A program made the position numbers and the translations under genes. From the NCBI RefSeq assembly GCF_030373265.1, contig NZ_JAUCZC010000012.1:48642-112641 (forward strand): a stretch of 64,000 nt of DNA. The letters run 5' to 3'. This document shows, in pieces, positions 33,321 to 42,162 of the stretch. The first letter of the stretch is position 1. Each line of letters starts with the position of its first letter. A model generated the notes under the pieces. That model searched no databases. It worked only from the letters and a program-made list of their open reading frames with translations, and was not told the DNA's origin. Source of the DNA: Blastomonas sp. (GTDB lineage: Bacteria; Pseudomonadota; Alphaproteobacteria; Sphingomonadales; Sphingomonadaceae).

Positions 33321-33992
33321 TCATGTACTGAACAGGACGCCCGCAATCCCAAAAACAACGGAGGCTTCGACCATCGCGCGAAGCGCTGAGCCGAACGCGC
33401 CGATCCTACTGCTACCGGGTTGCCGGGAAAACCAGACGGTTGCCACGATGAGATAATAGGCCACCGCCGAAACGATGAGGGTCCATCCGAAAATCTGGAA
33501 CGGCCTCAGCGTCAGGCCAGCCAGGATACTACCGGCAGTCAGGAAAAGCGCGAAAATTGCCGCAGGATAGCAATGCGCGTAGAATGGAAGTTGCAGCGAC
33601 TTTCGGTTCAGCGGCCGTTTCTCGCGGCGAACCTCGCGCACGGCCATCATCAGCGGAAAGAGTGCGAAAACGATGATCCGAAGCAAGAGAGCACTGGTAT
33701 CGTCATTGATCATCGCTGAAAGACCGCGATGGCTCGCTTCAATCTGATCGACCTGACCGAGGGCGGAGGCCCCGAAATGGGTCATGGCAAGCGCGGCCGT
33801 GAGGAACACGGGCGGATTGAGCGCGTCCGCGTATTGCTTGGCCTCAGGCTGGTTTAGCTGCTGATCAGCGTATTGCATCATCTCGACCGGCCGGACGATC
33901 GTCCGCCAGACCGTCAACGGGAAAAAGATGAGCCAGCTCATCACTTCGTACAGAAGCTCGTCCAGCGAGTTCAGCAACTTCATGAAATCCAT
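33321..33992 (-). CDS. Polytopic membrane protein of unknown function
   Basis: A 223-residue protein with four or five hydrophobic helices: about residues 50-75, 103-120, 137-160, 165-185 and 205-220. The N-terminus MDFMKLLNSLDELLYEVMSW is amphipathic, followed by VWRTIVRPVEMMQYADQQL. No enzyme or transporter motif is recognisable. It is the right-most gene of the island, 61 bp from the permease gene's stop. The 213-bp gap on its other side (33108-33320) holds nothing I can identify. Confidence 0.65.
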   Translation of the reverse strand: MDFMKLLNSLDELLYEVMSWLIFFPLTVWRTIVRPVEMMQYADQQLNQPEAKQYADALNPPVFLTAALAMTHFGASALGQVDQIEASHRGLSAMINDDTSALLLRIIVFALFPLMMAVREVRREKRPLNRKSLQLPFYAHCYPAAIFALFLTAGSILAGLTLRPFQIFGWTLIVSAVAYYLIVATVWFSRQPGSSRIGAFGSALRAMVEASVVFGIAGVLFST

Positions 33993-34053
33993 GGGTTTAT
34001 CATTCCCCTAAATTTCACTTGGCATCAAGACCCGGGGCTAATCCTTCGCCCCC

Positions 34054-36585
34054 TCACAACTGCCTTAAAGCCCGCGCCGGCCTCGCCGCCAGCACCGGCA
34101 GCGATCCCGCCAGACCCAGCCCCAGCGTCAGCAGCGCGCCTCCGCCCAGGGTCATCAGCACCACGGGCCAGTCGGGCAGCCAGTTGAAGCTGAAAATCTG
34201 GGTAATAACATACCACGCCGCCGTCACCCCTAGCGCGAGTGCCACCAGCGCCAGCAGCGCTGCCAGCAACCCATATTCGAGCGCCTGGGCCGAGAGGATC
34301 TGGCCTCGCGTCGCGCCCAGGGTCTTGAGGATCACGCTGTCGTAGATCCGCGCCTGGCGGCTGGCGGCGATCGCGCCGATCAGCACCGCGATGCCCGACA
34401 GGATCGCGATCGATCCGGCGGCGGCGATGGCGGTGGCGATCTGCGTCAGGATCGTAGAGACCTGGCCGATGACATCGCGCACCTCGATCACCGAGGAGGA
34501 CGCGAACGCCGCGAGCACCGCCTTGGATACCGCGCGCTCCTTGGCGTCGACCTGCGGCATGCCCTTCAGCGACACGGTGGCGGCGAGGTTGTGCGGCGCC
34601 TCGCGCAGGGTGTTGGGGCTGAACACCATCACGTAATTGAAGCCCATCGTGTCCCAGTTGATCTGGCGCAGCGAGGCGATTGTCGCGGTGAACTCGCGCC
34701 CGAGCAGGCTGACGGTGAGCGGGTCGCCGACCTTGAGGTCGAGCGTCTGCGCCATCTCCCTGTCGACCGAGACCAGAGGGGGGCCGTCATAGCCACGGGG
34801 CCACCATTCGCCCTCGATCAGCTCGCTGCCCTCGGGCAGCGTCTCGGAATAGGTGAGCCCGCGCTCGCCGCGCAGCACCCAGGCGTTGTCGGGCAGGTCC
34901 TCGAGCTCGGCGACGCGGATGTCCTTGTAGCCGGTGATCGTGCCGCGCAATGACGGCACGGTGTTGACCGCAGCGCCCGGGGCGGCGGCTTCCACCGTCT
35001 GGCGGAACTGCGCCTGGCCCGTAACGGGGACATCGAGCACGAACAGGTTGGGCGCTTCCTTGGGCACGGTGCGGGTGATCTCGTTGGTGAGGCTGGTCTG
35101 GATCCCTGCAAGGATGACGAACAGCGTCAGCCCCAGCCCCAGAGCGACCACCAGTTGCCCGGTCTGCGCGCCGGGGCGGTGCAGGTTGGCGAGTGCCAGC
35201 CGCAGCAGCGGCGCCTTGGGGCGCGGCAGGCGCGAGGCCGTCCAGCGGATGCCCCAGCCGATCCCGGCAAGCAGCAGCAGCACGCCGGTCGCCGCGGCCA
35301 TGAACCAGGCGGAGAACACCGCCTCGCGCGCGGTGACCAAAGCCAGCACCACGATCGCGGCGATGCCGGCGCCGACCGCGATCATCGTCGCGCGGTCGGG
35401 CCAGCGATAGCCCTCGACCAGCGAGCGGAACAGCCCGGCCGCGGGAATGTGCCGCGCGCGGGCCAGCGGTGGCAGCGCGAAGATGAACGCGATCAGCAGG
35501 CCATAGACCGCGCTCACCGCCAGCGGCAGCGGATGGATGGCAAAGCCGGGCTTCACCGGCAGCACGTCGCCCGCCGCCGCGATGATCGCGGGCGGGATCA
35601 GCGCGCCGGCGATCAGTCCGCCGAAGATGGCGAGCGCCGAGACCGCGAGGATCTGCACCAGGTAGATGCGCAGGATATCGGCAGAGCCCGCGCCCAGGAT
35701 CTTGAGCGTGGCGATGCCCTGCCGCTTGGTGGCGAGATAGGACGCGACGCCGTTGCCGACGCCGATCCCGGCGATCACCAGCGCGGCCAAGCCCACCAGC
35801 GAGAGGAACTGCCCCATCCGCTCGATGAAGCGCGCGGTGCCCGGCGCGCCGCGCTCGCGGTCGCGCATCTCCAGCCCGCCTTGCGGGAACTGCGCCTTGA
35901 TGCGGTCGATCGCCGCCACCGGATCGGCGAGCGGACCGACCTTCACGCGGTATTTGCTTTCGTACATGCTGCCCGGCTGGATCAGTCCGGTGCGCTGGAT
36001 GCCGAGATCGGAGACCAGGGCGACGGGGCCGAGCGTGAAGCCCTCGCCCAGCCGGTCGGGCTCGTCGGCGATGATCGCCTGTATGGCGAACTCCGCCTCG
36101 CCGAAGCGGACCTTGTCGCCGGGCTTGAGATCGAGCCGGTCGGCCAGGCCTGCGCCGATCACCGCGCTTTGCGGATCGAGCGGCGCGTAGGTGCCCTGCT
36201 GCAGCGTCAGCGTACCATAAAGCGGGTAGTCGGCATCGACACCCTTGAGCTCGGAGAGGATCGCATCGGGGCCGGTGCCGCGGGTGCGCTGGCCGATGCG
36301 TTGCGCCATCGCCTGCATCCGCACGGTTTCGGACACTGTGCCCTCCGCCTCGAACGCGGCGAGTTCGGCCTCGCTCGCCATGCGCTGCGACATGCTTGCC
36401 TCGAAGTCGCCGCCGAGGATTACCTGCCCGCGCTGCGACAGCTCGCCGGTGATCGACGCGGTAAGGCTGCCGATCGTCGCCAGCGTCGCCACGCCGAGGA
36501 ACAGGCAGACGATGAGCAGGCGCAAGCCACGGAACCGCCCGGAAAGGTCACGCCGCGCGATGCGCCAGATCTGCGCCCAGGTCAT
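34054..36585 (-). CDS. FtsX-like ABC transporter permease (YbbP type)
   Basis: An 843-residue permease with two FtsX-like modules and about ten membrane helices: one near residue 25, a group at about 265-420, another around 470, and a final cluster at about 705-835. Large periplasmic domains (about 45-250 and 490-690) separate them. It matches the YbbP-type partner of YbbA. The adjacent ATPase gene and the divergent tesA reproduce the ybbP-ybbA-tesA neighbourhood known from E. coli. The family resembles lipid/lipoprotein extractors, but its substrate is not established. The spacer to the ATPase gene contains a palindromic repeat. Confidence 0.9.
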   Translation of the reverse strand: MTWAQIWRIARRDLSGRFRGLRLLIVCLFLGVATLATIGSLTASITGELSQRGQVILGGDFEASMSQRMASEAELAAFEAEGTVSETVRMQAMAQRIGQRTRGTGPDAILSELKGVDADYPLYGTLTLQQGTYAPLDPQSAVIGAGLADRLDLKPGDKVRFGEAEFAIQAIIADEPDRLGEGFTLGPVALVSDLGIQRTGLIQPGSMYESKYRVKVGPLADPVAAIDRIKAQFPQGGLEMRDRERGAPGTARFIERMGQFLSLVGLAALVIAGIGVGNGVASYLATKRQGIATLKILGAGSADILRIYLVQILAVSALAIFGGLIAGALIPPAIIAAAGDVLPVKPGFAIHPLPLAVSAVYGLLIAFIFALPPLARARHIPAAGLFRSLVEGYRWPDRATMIAVGAGIAAIVVLALVTAREAVFSAWFMAAATGVLLLLAGIGWGIRWTASRLPRPKAPLLRLALANLHRPGAQTGQLVVALGLGLTLFVILAGIQTSLTNEITRTVPKEAPNLFVLDVPVTGQAQFRQTVEAAAPGAAVNTVPSLRGTITGYKDIRVAELEDLPDNAWVLRGERGLTYSETLPEGSELIEGEWWPRGYDGPPLVSVDREMAQTLDLKVGDPLTVSLLGREFTATIASLRQINWDTMGFNYVMVFSPNTLREAPHNLAATVSLKGMPQVDAKERAVSKAVLAAFASSSVIEVRDVIGQVSTILTQIATAIAAAGSIAILSGIAVLIGAIAASRQARIYDSVILKTLGATRGQILSAQALEYGLLAALLALVALALGVTAAWYVITQIFSFNWLPDWPVVLMTLGGGALLTLGLGLAGSLPVLAARPARALRQL

Positions 36586-36596
36586 GCGGTAATCCC

Positions 36597-36669
36597 GTCA
36601 TTTCCGCGGACGCGGGAATCCCGCTTATGCGCATGGTTCAAGCGGGATTCCCGCGTTCGCGGGAATGAC
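36597..36669. repeat. GTCA(T/C)(T/C)CCCGCG-type palindromic element within an operon
   Basis: GTCATTTCCGCG at the left and CGCGGGAATGAC at the right, with inner TCCCGCTT/AAGCGGGA arms, 73 bp in all. It is located between the ATPase and permease genes of one transcription unit, where a hairpin could affect mRNA stability or the expression ratio. Confidence 0.85.
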
Positions 36670-36682
36670 GAAGAGTGCAAAC

Positions 36683-37393
36683 TCACGCAGCACCCCCGGC
36701 ACGGTCCGCGATGATCAGCCCGTCGCGCATCTCGATGACGCGGTCGCAGTGTGTCGCCAGCGCCGGATCATGCGTGATAATCAGCAGCGTCGCGCCGCTG
36801 GTCTTCTGGCGGCCGAACAGCAGATCGATGATCGCGTCGCCCGTCGTCCCGTCGAGGTTGCCGGTGGGCTCATCGGCAAAGATGATGTCCGGCCCCGGCG
36901 CCATCGCGCGCGCGATCGCCACGCGCTGCTGTTCGCCGCCCGAAAGCTGGCTGGGATAATGCGTGACGCGGTGGCCGAGGCCGACCGCCTCGAGCTCGCG
37001 CGCTGCCGTGCCGAACGGATCGTCGCGCCCCGCGAGCTCCAGCGGCACCGCGACATTCTCCAGCGCGGTCATCGTCGGCAGCAGGTGGAACGCCTGCAGC
37101 ACGATGCCGATGCGCCCGCGCCGCGCCCTGGCGAGACCATCCTCGTCCATCGGCCCGAAATCGAGCCCGGCGACGGTCACCTCGCCGCTGGTCGCGCGCT
37201 CGAGCCCCGAAAGGATCGCCATCAGCGACGACTTGCCCGATCCCGATGGCCCCAGCAGCGCCACCGACTGGCCGAGCGGGATTTCAAGGTCGATGCCCTT
37301 CAATATCTGGGTCTGATTGCCGCTTTCGCCCAGCGAAAGGGTGACATTGCGGGCGGCAATCGCAATATGGGACCGCGTCGTAGGTGCGTGCAT
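36683..37393 (-). CDS. ABC transporter ATP-binding protein (YbbA/LolD type)
   Basis: A 236-residue ATPase of the MacB/LolD/YbbA class. Walker A is GPSGSGKSS, the ABC signature is LSGGEQQRVAIARAM, Walker B is IIFADEPTGNLD and the H-loop is LLIITHD. It partners the 843-residue permease encoded downstream. Its ATG lies only 20 bp from the divergent tesA start, so the two promoters must overlap each other's coding regions. Confidence 0.93.
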   Translation of the reverse strand: MHAPTTRSHIAIAARNVTLSLGESGNQTQILKGIDLEIPLGQSVALLGPSGSGKSSLMAILSGLERATSGEVTVAGLDFGPMDEDGLARARRGRIGIVLQAFHLLPTMTALENVAVPLELAGRDDPFGTAARELEAVGLGHRVTHYPSQLSGGEQQRVAIARAMAPGPDIIFADEPTGNLDGTTGDAIIDLLFGRQKTSGATLLIITHDPALATHCDRVIEMRDGLIIADRAGGAA

Positions 37394-37413
37394 GAAATGA
37401 AAGGGCTTTCGCT

Positions 37414-38115
37414 TTGGGTCGGAATATCATCCTATATGGGGCCGCATTGGCGCTTGTCTATTGCACTGCGGCATGTTCGCCGTCGTCGGACGAAGCTGCA
37501 CCGCCGCCGGTCGAACGCACCGATGCCCCTGCCCGCCCCGCTGCGCTCAACGCCGACACCAAATTGGTGATGGCGTTCGGCGACAGCCTGTATGCCGGCT
37601 ATGGCGTCAAGCAGGACGAAAGCTTCCCTGCGCAGCTCGAAAAGGCGCTGGGCGCCAAGGGCCTCAAGGTCACGGTCCACAACGCCGGGGTCTCGGGCGA
37701 TACCACCGCAGCGGGGCTGCAGCGGCTGGCGTTCGCGCTCGATGGCCTGCCGCGCAAACCCGACCTCGTCCTCCTTGGGCTGGGCGGCAACGACATGCTG
37801 CGCGGGATCAGCCCCGACCAGACCCGCAGCAACATGGAGGCGATGCTCAAGGAACTGCAGAAGCGCGACATCGACGTGGTGCTGACCGGAATGATCGCCG
37901 CGCCCAACCTCGGCCAGGATTATGCGGGCCGGTTCAACCCGATCTTCACCGATCTTGCCAAGACCTATGATGCGGACCTGTATCCGTTCTTCCTCGATAG
38001 CGTGATCACCGATCCCGGGCTGATGCTCCCCGATGGCGTCCATCCCAATCCGCAGGGCATTGCCAAGGTTGTGTCCGGAATCAGCGACTTGGTGGCAGCC
38101 GAACTGGAGGGCTGA
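37414..38115 (+). CDS. tesA: GDSL arylesterase/lysophospholipase TesA-like, lipoprotein signal
   Basis: A 233-residue SGNH hydrolase. The blocks are AFGDSLYAGYG (nucleophile Ser), NAGVSGDTTAAG, LGLGGNDMLRG and DGVHPNPQG (Asp and His). The frame opens with TTG after an AAAGGG ribosome-binding site; no in-frame ATG upstream fits. The N-terminus is a hydrophobic signal with Cys near residue 21 (CTAAC), suggesting a lipoprotein, followed by a Pro/Ala linker. E. coli TesA is a periplasmic esterase encoded divergently from ybbA-ybbP, as here. Confidence 0.9.
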   Translation: MGRNIILYGAALALVYCTAACSPSSDEAAPPPVERTDAPARPAALNADTKLVMAFGDSLYAGYGVKQDESFPAQLEKALGAKGLKVTVHNAGVSGDTTAAGLQRLAFALDGLPRKPDLVLLGLGGNDMLRGISPDQTRSNMEAMLKELQKRDIDVVLTGMIAAPNLGQDYAGRFNPIFTDLAKTYDADLYPFFLDSVITDPGLMLPDGVHPNPQGIAKVVSGISDLVAAELEG

Positions 38116-38155
38116 TCGGCATGCTGCGTTTTGGTGACGAAGGGATGGCAAATTA

Positions 38156-38185
38156 GCGTCATTTTGACGCCATAAATCGTATAAT
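38156..38185 (+). promoter_or_regulatory. Promoter with an operator-like palindrome upstream of the TonB receptor gene
   Basis: A consensus -10 box TATAAT (38180-38185) has no recognisable -35. Instead a perfect inverted repeat GCGTCA-TTT-TGACGC (38156-38170) sits where the -35 would be. This fits an activator-dependent or repressible promoter, 75 bp ahead of the receptor ATG. Confidence 0.45.
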
Positions 38186-38259
38186 CCGTCACACCTGCGA
38201 CGCTGGCGAGTCACTCGCCCGCTCTAGCTGCACCTCGTTCACCAACGGGGGGTTGCGTC

Positions 38260-40938
38260 ATGATTCTGAAGTTCCGTACCAGCAAATTGCTATGTGTATC
38301 GATGGCTGTCCTGGCCGCATCGACCGCGATGCCGGCCATCGCGCAGACGACCGCAGCACAGGAAGACGCCGATCAAGGCGGCGAGATCATCGTGCGCGGC
38401 GCGATCATCACCGCGCAGGGGGAATCGATCGCGCAGAAGCGCAACGCCGACAACCTGATCGATATTTCCGCGGCGGACTCGGTCGGGCGCTTCCCCGACC
38501 AGAACAGCGCCGCTGCGCTCTCACGGCTTCCCGCCGTCGCGGTGCAGCGCGACCAGGGCCAGGAACGCTACATCCAAGTGCGCGGCGCACCCAACCGCTG
38601 GACCTCGGTGAGCATCGACGGCATTCCGATGATCGGCGCGGACGAAGGCGGCCTCACCCGCGCCTATCGCTTCGATGCGGTGCCCGCGGTGCTGCTGAGC
38701 GCGCTGGCGATCAACAAGTCGCTCACCCCCAACATCCAGGCCGAAGCGATCGTCGCCAATATCGACCTGCGCACCTTCTCGCCACTGGCGGGCAAGACCG
38801 GTCTCCACGTCCAGGGCGATGTCGGCTACGGGCTGATGGAACTGGGCGATGGCGACCAGCGCCAGGGATCGCTGCGCGTCTCGTACAGCGATGGCACCTT
38901 CGGTATCGTGGCGGGCGCATCGCACTATCGCCGCGAGCAGGTAACGGACAACCGCGAGGTCGGGCTGTATGACAATCCGAGCGACGTCAGAGCCAACGCC
39001 GCGACCCAATTTGGGCCGACCGAGATCGATATCCGTCAATATCGCCTGGTGCGCGAGAACAACGGCCTGTTTGCGGGTCTGGAATATTCACCGGCCGAGG
39101 GTCAGCGGATTTACGCCAAGACCATCTACACCGAGTTCAAGGATGACGAGCAGCGCGACCAGTACGAAATCCGGCTCGACCGCGCGCTGTCGGGCACGCG
39201 CAACCTGTCTGGCGGTAATCTCGTCCGCGTGCCGGTGCGCGCCTCGTTCAACCTCGGCGAATACCGCACCCGCAACTTCATCAACACCATCGGCGGGGAC
39301 TACGAGGACGACGGCTGGAAGGTGAACTTCGCCGCCAACTATACCCGCACCGAAAACACCACCTTCCTGCCCTTGGTCCAGGCGAGCACCGCAACGGCCA
39401 CCTCGCCTTCGGTGAGCTTCGACTTCACCCGCCCGAATTTTCCCATCGTCCAGCTGTTCCAGACCGTGCCGGGCGCGACGGCGGGCAGCTTCGTGCGCGG
39501 CCCGGCGCTGGCGAACTTCGACCAGAGCACGATCGTCAACACCAACGCATCGCCCGCCTTGCTGATCCCCGTCGTGCAGGACGTATTCACCGACAGCTAT
39601 ACGGTGAAGCTGGATGTGGCGAAGGAACTGGGCGATGTGACCTTGACCGGCGGCTTTCTGTACGCCGACCGCGACATCAACGGCTTCCTCTTTTCCACTT
39701 CGAACGCGCTTGCGTTGTCGCCTGCCGCGCTGGCTGGCACCGGGCTCAGCTTCAATCCGGCGAGCTACATCACCGACAAGCCTTGGGACACCGGCTTCCC
39801 GCTCGGATTGACGTTCAACTATGTCGACAACACAAGGATGCGCGCCGATCTCGACAATATCTTCGCGACGCTGCAGCGCCAAGGCCGGTTCAATCCCGCC
39901 AACAATGTGCCCGCCGAAAATCGCTTCGCGCTCACCGAAAAGACGCTGACTGGTTATGGCATGGCCAAGCTGGTGTTCGAGGGCGGTCAGGTGATCGCTG
40001 GCGCCCGGGTTGAGCATTTCCGCATCGGCAACCAGGGCCAGGCGCGGCTGGCCAATGGCGCACTGGTGCCGCTTTCGGCGCCACAGGAATACACCGATAT
40101 CTTCCCCAGCATCAACGCGCGCTTCGATGTGAGCGACAATCTGGTGTTCCGGGCGGCCGGGCAGCGCGGCATCGCACGGCCAAGCTTCGGCGAAATCCGT
40201 GTCAGCTCGGCGATCAACGACACCACCAGCCCCGGCACGATCAGCGGCGGCAATCCCTCGTTGCAGCCCGAATACACCTGGGGTGTCGATGCCAGCCTCG
40301 AATATTACATTCCCGGCCAGGGCATCATCTCGGTCGCGGGTTTCCATCGCTGGGTCGACAATGTGCTGTTTTCGAACACCCAGATCGTCGGCGACGATGC
40401 ATTCAACTCGGGCGGCGTCGATCGCTCGGGCTATCTGCTCAGCTCCAGCTTCAACGGTAACGCGGGAAAGCTTTACGGCGTCGAGTTCAACTACCAGCAG
40501 CAGTTCACCTTCCTGCCCTCGCCGCTCGATGGCTTCGGCTTCCAGGGCAACCTGACGCTGATCGAAGGCAATTTCGACACCGATCTCAGACAGAACATCG
40601 GCTTTCCCGGGACCTCGGACACCATCGTCAACGCCTCGCTCTATTACGAGAAATACGGGCTGTCGGTCCGCGCCAGCTATCAGTGGCGGTCCGATTATCT
40701 GGAATCGCTGTCGATCGGCACCGGCGGCGGCGTGGCGACCGGTGACGAGTTCCGCGGTGGCTATACCAATGTCGATGTCGCCATCCGCTATGACATCACG
40801 CCCAATATCAGCCTGTTTGCCGATCTCAACAATCTGACCGACGCGAAGTACACTGCGTTCCAGGGCACCCGGGCGCGCCCGACCGAGGTCGAGCAGATCG
40901 GCCGCCGCTATCTTGCCGGCATCCGCTTCGGCTTCTGA
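38260..40938 (+). CDS. TonB-dependent outer-membrane receptor
   Basis: An 892-residue receptor with a signal peptide (LCVSMAVLAASTAMPAIAQ). A plug domain covers about residues 55-180 (ADSVGRFPDQNSAAALSRLP and YIQVRGAPNRWTSVSIDGI), and a 22-strand barrel ends in RYLAGIRFGF. The plug's VGRFPDQNxAxAL motif is typical of the TonB receptor subfamily expanded in Caulobacter, Xanthomonas and sphingomonads and often linked to carbohydrate or other organic substrates. The exported phosphatase gene starts 14 bp later, so the ligand may be a phosphorylated compound (inference). Confidence 0.95.
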   Translation: MILKFRTSKLLCVSMAVLAASTAMPAIAQTTAAQEDADQGGEIIVRGAIITAQGESIAQKRNADNLIDISAADSVGRFPDQNSAAALSRLPAVAVQRDQGQERYIQVRGAPNRWTSVSIDGIPMIGADEGGLTRAYRFDAVPAVLLSALAINKSLTPNIQAEAIVANIDLRTFSPLAGKTGLHVQGDVGYGLMELGDGDQRQGSLRVSYSDGTFGIVAGASHYRREQVTDNREVGLYDNPSDVRANAATQFGPTEIDIRQYRLVRENNGLFAGLEYSPAEGQRIYAKTIYTEFKDDEQRDQYEIRLDRALSGTRNLSGGNLVRVPVRASFNLGEYRTRNFINTIGGDYEDDGWKVNFAANYTRTENTTFLPLVQASTATATSPSVSFDFTRPNFPIVQLFQTVPGATAGSFVRGPALANFDQSTIVNTNASPALLIPVVQDVFTDSYTVKLDVAKELGDVTLTGGFLYADRDINGFLFSTSNALALSPAALAGTGLSFNPASYITDKPWDTGFPLGLTFNYVDNTRMRADLDNIFATLQRQGRFNPANNVPAENRFALTEKTLTGYGMAKLVFEGGQVIAGARVEHFRIGNQGQARLANGALVPLSAPQEYTDIFPSINARFDVSDNLVFRAAGQRGIARPSFGEIRVSSAINDTTSPGTISGGNPSLQPEYTWGVDASLEYYIPGQGIISVAGFHRWVDNVLFSNTQIVGDDAFNSGGVDRSGYLLSSSFNGNAGKLYGVEFNYQQQFTFLPSPLDGFGFQGNLTLIEGNFDTDLRQNIGFPGTSDTIVNASLYYEKYGLSVRASYQWRSDYLESLSIGTGGGVATGDEFRGGYTNVDVAIRYDITPNISLFADLNNLTDAKYTAFQGTRARPTEVEQIGRRYLAGIRFGF

Positions 40939-40952
40939 CAGGAGATATTTCG

Positions 40953-41999
40953 ATGCGCATCAAAACCACTCTCGCCCTGATCCTGCTGACCAGCACCGCC
41001 CCCGCTCTGGCGGTGGACACCGTGACCGTCGCCCGGATCGATGCCGATACAGTCAAGGTCAGCTGGCAGGACAGCGATCCGGTCGACATCATCGTCACCG
41101 ACACGCCCGTCGCCGCGGGCGCGGCCACGCCGGTGGTCAAGGCCAACCGCAAGGGCCAGGCGATCGTCGCGATGCCCGCCAGCAAGCGCCAGTTCGTGGT
41201 GCTGCGCGATGGCGGCGATGGATCGTTGACATTGGCGGCGGAACGCGAGCTGCCACTCGCCAAGGGATCCAACTTCCGCGATCTGGGCGGTTACAAAGGC
41301 GCAGGTGGCAAGACGGTGCGCTGGGGCAAGGTGTTCCGCTCGGGCGCGCTGCCGCTGTTGACAGAACAGGACTATACCCTGCTCGGCGGTCTCGATATCG
41401 GGACCATCGTCGATTTGCGGTCGCTCGAGGAGCGCGAGGTTGCCGGAACGCTGCTCGACGACCGCACCGGCGCGCTGTTCGTCTCCAACGACTATTCGCT
41501 CAAGCCCCTGATGGCCAATATGGGCAGCATGAAGGGCGAGTATGTCTACACCGGCATGGAGAAGCTGCTCGCCCCGCAGTATCGCTCGCTGTTCAAGCGG
41601 CTGCTCGCCGATGACGGCGCAGTAATGTACCACTGCTCGGCCGGCCAGGACCGCACCGGGATCGCGTCGGCGCTGATCCTCAGCGTGTTGGGGGTCGACC
41701 GCGACACGATCCTGGCGGACTATCACCTCTCCACGCAATTGCGCCGCCCGCAGAACGAACTGCCGCCGCTCGACCCTGCAGATCATCCGAACAATCCGAT
41801 CGTCCAATATTACACCGCCGCCGCGAAGAAGCCGGGCGGGATCAAGGCCGAGCCGCTCTATTCGGCCTCGGGCCAATCGCACCTGGCGCAGTTCTTCGAG
41901 GTGATCGACCGCGATTATGGCGGGGTCGAGGGCTATCTGGCGACGCTGGGGATTACCGCGGTGGATGTGGCGCGGTTGCGGTCGCTTTATTTGGAGTAG
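40953..41999 (+). CDS. Exported tyrosine-phosphatase-fold protein
   Basis: A 348-residue protein with a signal peptide (IKTTLALILLTSTAPALA). An Fn3-like beta domain spans about residues 22-95 and a Y_phosphatase3-type domain the rest. Key motifs are NFRDLGGYKGAGGKTVRWGKVFRSGAL and the CX5R loop HCSAGQDRTG, with Cys228 as nucleophile and Arg234. The family includes phosphatases for phosphotyrosine, phosphoinositides and phytate. Pairing with a TonB receptor suggests scavenging phosphate from an imported phosphoester. The frame follows the receptor stop by 14 bp with a GGAGAT ribosome-binding site. Confidence 0.88.
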   Translation: MRIKTTLALILLTSTAPALAVDTVTVARIDADTVKVSWQDSDPVDIIVTDTPVAAGAATPVVKANRKGQAIVAMPASKRQFVVLRDGGDGSLTLAAERELPLAKGSNFRDLGGYKGAGGKTVRWGKVFRSGALPLLTEQDYTLLGGLDIGTIVDLRSLEEREVAGTLLDDRTGALFVSNDYSLKPLMANMGSMKGEYVYTGMEKLLAPQYRSLFKRLLADDGAVMYHCSAGQDRTGIASALILSVLGVDRDTILADYHLSTQLRRPQNELPPLDPADHPNNPIVQYYTAAAKKPGGIKAEPLYSASGQSHLAQFFEVIDRDYGGVEGYLATLGITAVDVARLRSLYLE

Positions 42000-42003
42000 A
42001 GCC

Positions 42004-42142
42004 CTCTCCCCTTCAGGGGGCTGACCGAGGCACGTGACTCGGTCAGCGGTTGGGAGAGGGGAATGGACTTCGGCCAGCCCCTCTCTGCTGCGACTAGGCA
42101 GCAAGCTGCCAAGTCTCGCATCTCTCCCCTGAAGGGGAGAGA
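42004..42142. repeat. Composite repeat with a CACGTG-centred hairpin
   Basis: Outer arms CTCTCCCCTTCAGGG (42004-42018) and CCCTGAAGGGGAGAG (about 42128-42142) enclose a perfect 10-bp-stem hairpin: GCTGACCGAG and CTCGGTCAGC at 42020-42047, with loop GCACGTGA. A GCGACTAGGCAGCAAGCTGC module (from about 42090) also lies inside. A sister of the last module lies at 53111-53144. Confidence 0.75.
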
Positions 42143-42162
42143 GCATACGGAAGAGGTACCCC

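Noticed and set aside
33220..33456. 78-codon plus-strand frame near 33.3 kb
   Set aside because: It overlaps the 3' end of the membrane protein gene on the opposite strand and lacks a ribosome-binding site or domain.
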